Numbered from the stretch's first letter, positions 39,962 through 49,113 are shown. The stretch is DNA of 50,437 nucleotides from Candidatus Uhrbacteria bacterium (GCA_016188475.1 JACPHT010000003.1:1-50437), one strand, 5' to 3'. Numbers and translations are program-made. Notes: a model not told the origin generated them from the letters alone.

Positions 39962-40624
39962 ATGCACCGAGCAAAAAAACGTTTGATAGATGTTGTTACG
40001 ATTTTTCCAGAAACGATCGCGCCTTATACTGACGCATCAATTTTGGGTCGTGCGCAGAAAAAAAGTTTGATAAAAATTTCGTCACATGATTTACGCAATT
40101 GGACGACTGATAAACATCACAAAGTTGATGACACTCCGTACGGTGGTGGAGCTGGAATGCTCATGAAAGTTGAACCGTTTGATAAAGCTGTGAAAAGTCT
40201 GAAAGGTCGGAAAGGAATAAAAACACGAGTGATACTAACATCTGCGAGTGGAAAATTGTTTACACAAAAAGACGCGCGGCGTTTGGCAAAATACGATCAG
40301 TTAATTTTTTTGTGTGGGCGATATGAAGGAGTTGATCATCGAGTTGAAGAACACGTCGCTGATGAATCGTTCTCGATTGGAAATTATGTTTTAACTGGCG
40401 GTGAACTTCCAGCGCTTGTAATGATAGACGCGATAGCGCGCATGGTGCCAGGAGTATTGGGTTCAAAAGAATCACTTGAAAGTGAATCGCATGATGAGGA
40501 AGGTTTGCTTGAATATCCTCAATATACAAAACCTGAAGTTTACAAAAAATGGAAAGTGCCGAGAGTGCTTCTCTCTGGCGATCATAAAAAAATTGAAGAG
40601 TGGAAAAAGAAGAACCCGCGTTAG
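39962..40624 (+). CDS. trmD: tRNA (guanine-N1)-methyltransferase TrmD
   Basis: DVVTIFPETIAPYTDASILGRAQ, HKVDDTPYGGGAGMLMKVEPF, LCGRYEGVDHRVEEHVADESFSIGNYVLTGGELPALVMIDAIARMVPGVLG. Confidence 0.96.
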   Translation: MHRAKKRLIDVVTIFPETIAPYTDASILGRAQKKSLIKISSHDLRNWTTDKHHKVDDTPYGGGAGMLMKVEPFDKAVKSLKGRKGIKTRVILTSASGKLFTQKDARRLAKYDQLIFLCGRYEGVDHRVEEHVADESFSIGNYVLTGGELPALVMIDAIARMVPGVLGSKESLESESHDEEGLLEYPQYTKPEVYKKWKVPRVLLSGDHKKIEEWKKKNPR

Positions 40625-41016
40625 TTCGCGGGTTCTTCTTTTGCAGGTTCTTTTGGTGTTTCAACTTCTTGTTTTGCAGTCTCTTGTTTTTCAGTTTCAG
40701 CTTTTGCTTCGTTTGCTTTTGTTTCAAGCTTGCCAGCATGAGTGTTGCTGATATGAGTGGTTGACCGCTTTTTGCCTTCAACAATTTTTTCATCAACAAG
40801 CATGTTCCAAACCGTGTCTGTTGCTTCAGCTCCTTGTGAGAGCCAGTATTTGACGCGGTCGTTTTTGATTACGATTTCTTTTGGCTCTTTTCGTGGGTTG
40901 TAGTGGCCGAGAATTTCAATTGCCGGAGACCATGGATCGCGATGTTTTGGTTGGACAACAATGCGATAAACAGGTGCTCGTGTTTTTCCAACGCGTGAGA
41001 GACGAATTGAGATCAT
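40621..41016 (-). CDS. rpsP: 30S ribosomal protein S16
   Basis: MISIRLSRVGKTRAPVYRIVVQPKHRDPWSPAIEILGHYNPRKEP; low-complexity KETE-rich tail. Confidence 0.93.
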   Translation of the reverse strand: MISIRLSRVGKTRAPVYRIVVQPKHRDPWSPAIEILGHYNPRKEPKEIVIKNDRVKYWLSQGAEATDTVWNMLVDEKIVEGKKRSTTHISNTHAGKLETKANEAKAETEKQETAKQEVETPKEPAKEEPAN

Positions 41017-41211
41017 AGTGTTTGCGTAGCCCACGGCTTTAGCCGTGGTTGTATGTATCCGCAGGCTTTAGCCTGCGCTTAAGAAATTGAATGTTTATAC
41101 GATTGATAGTGAGGAGAGTGTATGTGATTTGATTTCTTCTGTCAAGTCAACCACCTTTTTTGTTTTCGGCTAAATTTAGCGAAGTATTGTACGCAGGTTT
41201 GACACAAGGGC

Positions 41212-41240
41212 TTGACACAGAAGAGCAGATGTGATATGAT
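41212..41240 (+). promoter_or_regulatory. Sigma70-type promoter
   Basis: TTGACA, 17-nt spacer, TATGAT. Confidence 0.65.
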
Positions 41241-41256
41241 TCTGCTCAACAGTGCA

Positions 41257-41514
41257 ATGACGACGCATTGTGAAGCATCGAGCGATCCGAAAAAAATAAA
41301 AAAAAGACCGCGAAAAAAAGAAAAAAATAAAAAAATCGTGCTCGGTGCTAAAAAAGCCGAAATGGCTAGGGGGGTCGTCAAAGTGGGATGTGCGACGGAC
41401 GACGCGCATTTCTTGGAAAATGATCGTCCTGCAACAACGCATACAAGAAAGAGGAGGGTATCGAGAAGACCACCTAGAAGCGTACGGGATAATCATCCAC
41501 CCGTACGTGGATAA
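41257..41514 (+). CDS. Putative small Lys/Arg-rich protein
   Basis: MTTHCEASSDPKKIKKRPRKKEKNKKIVLGAKKAEMARGVVKVG...; promoter just upstream; no homolog recognised. Confidence 0.35.
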   Translation: MTTHCEASSDPKKIKKRPRKKEKNKKIVLGAKKAEMARGVVKVGCATDDAHFLENDRPATTHTRKRRVSRRPPRSVRDNHPPVRG

Positions 41515-41944
41515 TGATGGATGACGGCGTACCATGCGCAGCTGCACTAAGACGGAGAGTTAGGAAAGTGAAACCGCGTAAAACGGTTAAACAAGTACGA
41601 AGCGATACCGTCAAAGTGGCTCCTCGGTTATGGGCTCGAATAGGCTTTTTGAGCCTGTGAGATCATACCGAGACGTCGATCGTATTTTCAAAGCATGGCA
41701 GGTTTAATTCTGGACCTGAAAGGTGAACTCCCAAGTTATATGGCTAGTTCTCGGGGAGATTCCACAGAGTTGGGCGACTGCTGAGCCCACGCCAACGCGA
41801 GCGTACGTGGCCACGTCGGGCAATGTCCCGCGGAGGCTAGCGCTAATGGCGGAAAGTCGGCACTCTTGGGCGGGGACACTCTGTCCTCGCCCCGTACCCC
41901 GAGCGTTTGAAAGATAGTTCAAACATTCAGGAAACCAAACAACC

Positions 41945-41975
41945 GTCTCATCTAGGACGGTTGTTTTGTTTATAC
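41945..41975 (+). terminator. Intrinsic terminator
   Basis: caaccgtc-tcatcta-ggacggttgttttgttt. Confidence 0.75.
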
Positions 41976-42043
41976 TTGAATAGAAGTAAATTACGGCCTT
42001 CGACAGGCTCAGGCAATAATTTACTACAGTCGAAGTCATAATT

Positions 42044-44272
42044 TTATCTCCTTGCTGTTCCGTTTTTTGCCAAATCTTCCAAATGCACACTTAACAAATT
42101 TGAAATTCCATCATCGCCCATTGTCACTCCATAAAGCACATCTGCTTTTTCCATTGTCGCGCGATTATGAGTGATGATAATGAATTGACTTTTTTGTGAA
42201 AGTTCATCCAAGATCGCGGCAAACCGAATTGTGTTTGCTTCGTCAAGCGCAGCATCGACTTCATCCAATACAACAAACGGGGAAGGGTTTACATCCATGA
42301 TTGCGGAAAGAAGCGCGATCGAAGTAAGTGCGCGTTCTCCACCAGACAAAAGGTTCAAAGCCTTCAAGCGTTTTCCAGGTGGAGTTGCTTGGATCTCGAC
42401 CCCTTCTTGCTGTGTCATCTCTGGCTTACCGAGAGATCTATCGACTTGATCGGCTGTGCCTTCCTCGTTCGAAACGACAGAATGTATTACTTTCACCAGC
42501 GAACAACTTCCACCACCAAAAAGTATTTTGAAATAGTGTTGGAATTTTTTATTGATCTCTCCAAATATTTTTTTTGATTGTTGTTCAATTTTTTCGTCCA
42601 GTTCTTTGATGATTTTTTCGGTCGAATGCATTGCTAGTCGTAAATCTGTCACATGCGTATTTAGAAAATCAAAACGTTCTTGAATTTCAGTATATTCTTT
42701 CATAACTTCAGGATCAATTCCGCCGATGAGTTCGAGTTTGTAGCGAAGCCGTTGAATCTCTGGATATGCATCTTCTGTTTGTTTGTCTGGCTTCACGCGC
42801 TGATTTCGCAGATTAACCGCGCGCTCTTTTATGAATTCATCCATTTCTCGAATCAGACCTTGTTGACGTTCTTCAATGCGCGCAAGCTCGATTTCAGATT
42901 GGTTGCGTTCTTGTTCAAGAGGGTGGAGATCTTGTTGTTTCGCGCGCAAAGATCGTTGTGTTTCAATAAGTTCTGTTCGCGCTTTTTTTTCTTTTTGCGC
43001 GTACGAATCGATTTCTTTTTCAATTCGAGCAAGCTCTTTGCTCAATTTTTCCTCTTCTTGTTTAAGGTTTGAAAGTTTTGCAACAAGTTTTGGATCAGGT
43101 TTCATGTCAGTTGCATTTGGTCTTTGCAATTGTGAAACCAGTTTGTTTGAAAATGTAAAAGTCTCATCAGCGATTTTCGCGAGTTGTTCAAAACTCTCGA
43201 GATCCCTCGACTTCGCTCGGGATGACAAGAAAGAAAGTTTCTTTTTTATTTCCTCGATTCCTTCAATAATTTTTATCAAAGGAAGCGGAGCCCAATTTGA
43301 CTGCGCTTTGATTTTTGCAAGTTCGATTTCTTTTTCAGCTTCAAATTGTGTGTGGCGAGCTTGTCCTAGTTTGTGCTGAATTTCACGGTATGTTTTTTGA
43401 AGAGCGCGAAGACCATCATCTGCTGTTTCAGATTTCTCAATTTCAACCATTTTTTTCTCAAGATCGCTCAACTCTTTTTCAATTGTTTTGATTTTTTTGT
43501 TAACTTCAGAAACAGTGAGTTTGCGCTCACTCATATCATCCACGAGTTGCCACCAAAGATTTCCGTAATATGTTTGTTCAAGCGCGTGAAGTTGCGTTTC
43601 GACTTCTTCTCGTTTTTCAAGACGAGACGCTTGGCGCTTAAGTGAGCGCAAACGCGGTTCAATTTCTTGAAGAACCATTTCTGCATCAGCGAGGTTTTCA
43701 AGTGTGCGATTGAGCTTCAACATCGCTTCGTGTCGTTTGATCTGAAATTGTTTTACACCAGTTGCGTCATCGAAAAATTGTTTGCGTTCTTCAGGAGTTG
43801 AAACCAAAATATGGTCAACCATTCCTTGTCCGATAACAGAGTATGAGCGTTGGCCAACATTTGCTTGCGCGAGAAGAAGTTGGATGTCGATTAACCTAAC
43901 ATGGCTTTCGTTGAGAAGATATTCTGAAGTTCCATCGCGATAAAGACGGCGTGTGATAACAATGTTTTCGTATTCGATCGGCATTGATTTATCCTCGTTG
44001 TTGAGTTGAAGTGTGACCTCTGCAAAACCAGCGCGAGCTTTTCCTTCGGCTCCAGAAAAAATAACATCATCTGATTGTTTACCGCGCAAAAGTTTCAAAC
44101 TTTGTTCTCCCAAAACCCAACGAATCGCGTCAGCGCTGTTTGATTTTCCTGAACCGTTTGGACCAACAATCGCTGTGACAGGAAAACGGCCTCCTTTTGG
44201 AGGGAGAAACGTCAAAATTGTCTTCTTGGCAAAGGTTTTGAATCCTTGGATTTCTAAACGTTCAAGATGCAT
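42044..44272 (-). CDS. smc: SMC-family chromosome segregation ATPase, short (742 aa)
   Basis: Walker A IVGPNGSGKSNSADAIRWVLGEQS; signature LNLLSGGERALTSIALLSAIMDVNPSPFVVLDEVDAALDEANTIRF. Confidence 0.93.
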   Translation of the reverse strand: MHLERLEIQGFKTFAKKTILTFLPPKGGRFPVTAIVGPNGSGKSNSADAIRWVLGEQSLKLLRGKQSDDVIFSGAEGKARAGFAEVTLQLNNEDKSMPIEYENIVITRRLYRDGTSEYLLNESHVRLIDIQLLLAQANVGQRSYSVIGQGMVDHILVSTPEERKQFFDDATGVKQFQIKRHEAMLKLNRTLENLADAEMVLQEIEPRLRSLKRQASRLEKREEVETQLHALEQTYYGNLWWQLVDDMSERKLTVSEVNKKIKTIEKELSDLEKKMVEIEKSETADDGLRALQKTYREIQHKLGQARHTQFEAEKEIELAKIKAQSNWAPLPLIKIIEGIEEIKKKLSFLSSRAKSRDLESFEQLAKIADETFTFSNKLVSQLQRPNATDMKPDPKLVAKLSNLKQEEEKLSKELARIEKEIDSYAQKEKKARTELIETQRSLRAKQQDLHPLEQERNQSEIELARIEERQQGLIREMDEFIKERAVNLRNQRVKPDKQTEDAYPEIQRLRYKLELIGGIDPEVMKEYTEIQERFDFLNTHVTDLRLAMHSTEKIIKELDEKIEQQSKKIFGEINKKFQHYFKILFGGGSCSLVKVIHSVVSNEEGTADQVDRSLGKPEMTQQEGVEIQATPPGKRLKALNLLSGGERALTSIALLSAIMDVNPSPFVVLDEVDAALDEANTIRFAAILDELSQKSQFIIITHNRATMEKADVLYGVTMGDDGISNLLSVHLEDLAKNGTARR

Positions 44273-44402
44273 AGGAAAATATTATAGCCTGAGCTTGTCG
44301 AAGGCTGTAGGGATTTACCCATTCGACAGGCTCATGGGATAAATCTTGTCGAATTATATCACGATTGACCATTTTTACTTTGTTTTGTACACTATCCCAC
44401 TT

Positions 44403-45380
44403 ATGGAATCATTCAGAAACAAACAAATCCACGAAGAACTCATGCGCGCTCGTAATCCTGTGTTTATTTCTGATGAGCGTGTTGATGGAGACAGTCTGGG
44501 TTCATCGCTTGCAATGGTAGATTTTCTACAAACAAGTGGAAAACCAAAACCATTTGTGTATGTAGCAACTCAAGTCCCAGAGATTTACAAGTCAATGCCT
44601 TTTATTGACAGGTGTACTCAAAACATAGAAATTTTTTCTGATCCAACCATTGATCTTGTTGTTTCATTTGATTGTTCTGATTCGGAGTTCATAAAACGTC
44701 TTATCGCGCTTATTCCAAACACCCCACGAGTTATAAACATTGATCATCACAAAACAAATTCTTTGTACGGTGATATAAATCAAGTTATTGTTGATGCTTC
44801 TGCAACCTCCGAAGTCGTTTACGGATTTTTTGAAAGCCATCATTTACCAATTAGCAAAGACGCCGCGACTTGTTTGTTTGCCGGACTTTGTTTTGATACT
44901 TCCGCGTTTACAAACTCTGCGACAAATGATCGTGCGCTCGATATCGCTTCCAAATTGATTTTATCAGGTGCGCGAATTCAAGACGCTATTCGCATGTTGT
45001 TTAAGAATCGCTCAGTTGCGGCTTTGCGCGTTTGGGGACTTGCGCTTGAGCGACTTCATTTTCACCAAGATTTCGATTCTGTTATTACGTGTCTCACACG
45101 AAAAGATATTGAGGAAAATCAAGTCAGCGAAGAAGAAATTGAAGGATTGTCGAATTTTTTGAGTCTTGTCACAGACACAGAAACAATTTATGTTTTGCGA
45201 GAAACTTCAGAGCAAGGCGTGAAAGTCAGTATGCGTTCATCAACACGCGACGTGAGCGCTATTGCAAAGTCAAATGGCGGAGGTGGACATGAAAAAGCGG
45301 CTGGATATACTGTGAAAGATGCGCATTTGGTGTGTGGAGACGACAGATGTTGGAGGATTGAAAAGATGATAGCAAAGTAG
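44403..45380 (+). CDS. DHH/DHHA1 phosphoesterase (NrnA-like)
   Basis: VFISDERVDGDSLGSSLAMVDFL, VVSFDCSD, NIDHHKTN, GGGGHEKAAGYTV. Confidence 0.9.
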   Translation: MESFRNKQIHEELMRARNPVFISDERVDGDSLGSSLAMVDFLQTSGKPKPFVYVATQVPEIYKSMPFIDRCTQNIEIFSDPTIDLVVSFDCSDSEFIKRLIALIPNTPRVINIDHHKTNSLYGDINQVIVDASATSEVVYGFFESHHLPISKDAATCLFAGLCFDTSAFTNSATNDRALDIASKLILSGARIQDAIRMLFKNRSVAALRVWGLALERLHFHQDFDSVITCLTRKDIEENQVSEEEIEGLSNFLSLVTDTETIYVLRETSEQGVKVSMRSSTRDVSAIAKSNGGGGHEKAAGYTVKDAHLVCGDDRCWRIEKMIAK

Positions 45381-45643
45381 TAAAGTAGTTGTGAATTACG
45401 AAACGTCGTTATTCCCTGAGCTTGTCGAATGGAGTCGAGGAGGAGTAAAGAAGCCAACTGCTTGGCTTCATACATCCGAGACGGGTTGGACGATGTCTGG
45501 CTGAAAGCCAGACCGTACAACACCAACGACGAATTCGTCAAAAATTTATTCCTTCGACAGGCTCAGGAGATAAATTTTCTGAATTTCGTAGTTCACAGCG
45601 AGAAGTTCGTAGTTAGTAGCTATGGAAATAAATAATCAAAAGT

Positions 45644-46237
45644 ATGTCAACTACAAAAAACCAAATTCTTATTCCAACTGTTATTGAAAAAACACACATG
45701 GGTGAGCGGGCTTATGATATTTATTCACGCTTGCTCAAAGATCGTATAATTTTTCTTGGAACAGAAATCGATGATAATGTCGCGAACCTTGTGATCGCGC
45801 AAATGCTTTTTTTGGAAAGTCAAGATAAAACAAAAGACATTAAACTTTATATAAATTCACCTGGTGGTTCTGTTACTGCCGGGCTTGCGATTTATGATGC
45901 AATGCAATATGTCAAACCAAACGTTTCGACAATTTGCGTTGGACTTGCCGCGTCAATGGCGGCAGTGCTTCTTGCGGCAGGAGAAAAAGGGAAGCGATTT
46001 GCACTTCCAAATTCTGAAGTCATGATTCACCAAGTTCTTGGCGGAGTTCAAGGACAAGCAACCGATATTAAAATTCACGCAGAACGGATTTTGAAAATAA
46101 AAGATCGTCTTAATCAAATTCTTTCAAAACACACCGGGCAAAAAATTTCAAAAGTCGCGGCAGATACAGAGCGCGATTACTTCCTTGATCCAGAAGATGC
46201 GGTCAAGTATGGTCTTATTGATAAGGTGATAAGCTAG
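45644..46237 (+). CDS. clpP: ATP-dependent Clp protease proteolytic subunit
   Basis: [98 protein letters not shown]. Confidence 0.98.
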   Translation: MSTTKNQILIPTVIEKTHMGERAYDIYSRLLKDRIIFLGTEIDDNVANLVIAQMLFLESQDKTKDIKLYINSPGGSVTAGLAIYDAMQYVKPNVSTICVGLAASMAAVLLAAGEKGKRFALPNSEVMIHQVLGGVQGQATDIKIHAERILKIKDRLNQILSKHTGQKISKVAADTERDYFLDPEDAVKYGLIDKVIS

Positions 46238-46362
46238 GGACAAACTCTGGATAAATACATGATTTTTGTCGTTTTTGACAAAAATAAAAGGACTTTTCCA
46301 AGAAAAGTTCTTTTGCTTGCAAAAGCCGTCAAATCGCTGTAACATTCATTTGGTGTAAGCCA

Positions 46363-46391
46363 TTGACAATTTTTTTGCACTCTGCTAAACT
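46363..46391 (+). promoter_or_regulatory. Sigma70-type promoter of candidate sRNA
   Basis: TTGACA, 17-nt spacer, TAAACT. Confidence 0.7.
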
Positions 46392-46397
46392 TAGGCG

Positions 46398-46543
46398 TTC
46401 TTCAATAAGAAATTGTCTTGAAACAGACAGTGATCTGCAGGCACGACAAGCATGGGATTTCAATTTATGGAAGTTCCGGTCTCCGGACTTGACCTTCCCA
46501 TAAATGAAATTTCTTGCCTGCAGATCAGTGTCTGTTTTTTTTT
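46398..46543 (+). ncRNA. Candidate rod-shaped small RNA with terminal U-tract
   Basis: AAACAGACAGTGATCTGCAGGCA pairs 22/23 with TGCCTGCAGATCAGTGTCTGTTT; inner stems ATTTCAATTTATGG/CCATAAATGAAAT and AAGTTCCGG/CCGGACTT; ends in T10; no ORF. Confidence 0.6.
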
Positions 46544-46642
46544 GAAAAAGGGAGAATGGGTGAAATGGGGCGGGTGGTAAGTATCTGTGTTTGATATTAC
46601 GTCCATTCAGAAAACATAAGCAAGAGTTCTCTGTGGATAGAT

Positions 46643-48454
46643 TCATTGAATATTCTCAAAAGATCCCTCGGCTTCGCTCGGGATGACAGGAGGTGGCGCA
46701 ATCCCTATCAAACATATTTTTGGCAAAGGACGATAATGAGAAGTGAAAGTTGTTTCTTCAACAGTTCCATCAGGACGAACAATCGTGTAAACAAACGACG
46801 CATCAGCACCGATATGCGCGTCTTGGCATTTTTCTTCTCCGGGTTTCAAATCTGTTGTTTCAATTTTTTGAGGTTCTGCAACTGGAATCCATCGTAAAAC
46901 TGCTGGGGCAGAGTACGACCCCTTGCGTCCATCTGGTGTGCCCCAAAAAGTAAATCGCAATTCTTGTGTTTCTGTAAGATTTTCAGCTTGAAATAAAATA
47001 TAATTTCCAGTGTCATTTAGGAATTTGAAATCCGGAGAAGGCTCGTAGATCGTTGCGTCAGTTCCCGGATTTCCATTTGCCGGGTCATTGTAATAGGAAA
47101 CAACAAGTGAATGGTTTTGTCTTTCAACAATCGGGAGACCGGAGTTCATTGCGGCGCGGAAAGTGGTTGTCCCTATTTGGCAAAGTCCGCCACCAAGTTC
47201 GGGTGTGATTTTGTCGCCTTTGATTACGAGCTCTGGCAGATAACCGTTTTCTTGATCGAATGGTTTAAGCGCATCCAAAAGAGAGAAAGTTTGTCCTGGT
47301 GCAATTAAAATTCCATTCAACAAACGAACTCCGTTTTGAATATTCTTACGGCGATTCATCGGACTGCCACGATAACTTGAAGTTCCAAAACCAAGAATTT
47401 CTTGAATACCAAGATCATTTACGTCTCCGGTTTTTACCAAAGGTTCCTCAACAATAAGAGCAAGTTGAATTGGAGCATTGATTGGTTCTTGAATTGCTTG
47501 TGAGAGAAGATTAAACATTACAACCCGATCAATTTTTATCCCTGATTTGCTTTCAGTAAATTCAATGACGCGTCCGTTATCAATTACAAACCTGGCGTCT
47601 TGAGCAGGTCGTTCGAATGTCTTTGCAAAATCATCTAGGAAAAGATTAAATTGTGCTTCATCGATTCCAACTTTTCCGCTTTGAGTTGGGATAAGCATTT
47701 TTGAAAGCGCCCATTTTGTGAGTTCAAAAGTTCGTGGTGTTTTGTACGCATCCAAATACGCTATTTTGATTCGGTCATTTTCCAAAATCGATTTTATTTG
47801 GTCAACTTGTTGTTCTGCTATTTGTTTTGTTACCGAAGTCGTTTTTTCGATAACTGTTAGAACGATTTCTGAATCATCAAGATTCATGAGTTGAGTTTCC
47901 AACGTTTGAAAGAATGGATCCCAGTTCAATTCGTTTCCTGCTCTATCTTCAATCACTTGAACTGACCATTCATTATTCACAGCAGTTGGGACAATTAGAA
48001 ATCGCGCGTCTTGAACCGGTATTTCTGCACTTGGAAACAAAGCAGAAATATTTTTTTTCAAATTTTCTTTTGCGACAGAAACTGTCAGTGGAATTATTTT
48101 TTTATTCCATAATCGAGACGAAACGAGCGGCACAGCCTGAGCTTCCTGCATTGCACGATCCAAATCAAAAGTTACTTCCTCATTCAAATCGGATGAAACA
48201 AGCGTTGCAAGCGCGAGAGGTTTGCTGATTCCATTGATCTGTATTGGAATTCCATTTGTAACAAGTGAATCAATTTGTGTTTGCAAAGTTTCGCGTGCTG
48301 TTTGCGGATCAAGTCCGCCAATATCCACCGGACCAATCCATACATTTGGTGAAATATGATTTTTGTACGGAAGTGACCAAACATAAAAAAGCGCAGTCAC
48401 AAAAATAATTATGACTGCCAAACCAATACCAACAAACAAGATTGTCTTTTTCAT
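46643..48454 (-). CDS. VanW family protein with N-terminal TM and peptidoglycan-binding-like domains
   Basis: FGTSSYRGSPMNRRKNIQNGVRLLNGILIAPGQTFSLLDALKPFDQENGYLPELVIKGDKITPELGGGLCQIGTTTFRAAMNSGLPIVERQNHS. Confidence 0.93.
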   Translation of the reverse strand: MKKTILFVGIGLAVIIIFVTALFYVWSLPYKNHISPNVWIGPVDIGGLDPQTARETLQTQIDSLVTNGIPIQINGISKPLALATLVSSDLNEEVTFDLDRAMQEAQAVPLVSSRLWNKKIIPLTVSVAKENLKKNISALFPSAEIPVQDARFLIVPTAVNNEWSVQVIEDRAGNELNWDPFFQTLETQLMNLDDSEIVLTVIEKTTSVTKQIAEQQVDQIKSILENDRIKIAYLDAYKTPRTFELTKWALSKMLIPTQSGKVGIDEAQFNLFLDDFAKTFERPAQDARFVIDNGRVIEFTESKSGIKIDRVVMFNLLSQAIQEPINAPIQLALIVEEPLVKTGDVNDLGIQEILGFGTSSYRGSPMNRRKNIQNGVRLLNGILIAPGQTFSLLDALKPFDQENGYLPELVIKGDKITPELGGGLCQIGTTTFRAAMNSGLPIVERQNHSLVVSYYNDPANGNPGTDATIYEPSPDFKFLNDTGNYILFQAENLTETQELRFTFWGTPDGRKGSYSAPAVLRWIPVAEPQKIETTDLKPGEEKCQDAHIGADASFVYTIVRPDGTVEETTFTSHYRPLPKICLIGIAPPPVIPSEAEGSFENIQ

Positions 48455-48455
48455 A

Positions 48456-48634
48456 TAGTCATCACATTATGAAATGGGACTTTAGGCGACTTGACTGTGG
48501 ATGGGATGCGAAGTCCTGGAGCAAAATTAAACCGCAAATGTATCCGTAGATACATTGAGGATTTTATCTTGTGAAGGACAAGCAGACCGCCACAGGCAAG
48601 GATGGATAAATTCTACTTCATAATGTGATGACTA
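48456..48634 (-). mobile_element. MITE-like element, copy B (179 bp), opposite orientation to copy A
   Basis: Same TIRs, TA flanks at 48454-48455 and 48635-48636; reverse complement aligns without gaps to 38719-38897 by eye, about 13 differences. Confidence 0.88.
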
Positions 48635-49024
48635 TAAATCTTCAAGATCAAGCACTGGAACATGTTTGTCCATTTCGATTTTTTTCATAACAACCGTTAA
48701 TATACCGCGCTGAAGAGTCGCTTTTGTTTTGTTTGGATCGACATGTGATGGAAGAATGATTGATCGAGAAAATGCGCCCCAATGACATTCTTGAATATGA
48801 GCGCGTGCGCCTTTTTTTGTTTTTGATTCATCATGTCGTGATCCGCGAATTGTTAGTGTATCGTTACTGACGACGATTTCAAGGTCTTTTGATAGAACAC
48901 CAGCGATAGCTGAACGAACAATAATTTCAGATGGAGTTTCATGAACGTCAACTGAAAGCTGACCTTCTGGAATTGAAAGCCATTGTGAGTCAAGAAAAGA
49001 ATTTGCGTGTTGTTTTGATTCCAT
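48632..49024 (-). CDS. Hsp20/alpha-crystallin small heat-shock protein
   Basis: LSVDVHETPSEIIVRSAIAGVLSKDLEIVVSNDTLTIRGSR...GAFSRSIILPSHVDPNKTKATLQRGILTVVMKK. Confidence 0.93.
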   Translation of the reverse strand: MESKQHANSFLDSQWLSIPEGQLSVDVHETPSEIIVRSAIAGVLSKDLEIVVSNDTLTIRGSRHDESKTKKGARAHIQECHWGAFSRSIILPSHVDPNKTKATLQRGILTVVMKKIEMDKHVPVLDLEDL

Positions 49025-49113
49025 AGTCTGATTATAACACAACCCTTGACGTTTTTCAGTGTATTCCATAAGCTGACAACGTCGTGAGAATGTTCACGAA
49101 TTTGGAGGTTCTG

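Noticed and set aside
49046-49113. SAM riboswitch in the metK leader
   Set aside because: The leader from the predicted TSS is only ~33 nt with a small hairpin (cgtga-gaatgt-tcacg); no S-box motifs.
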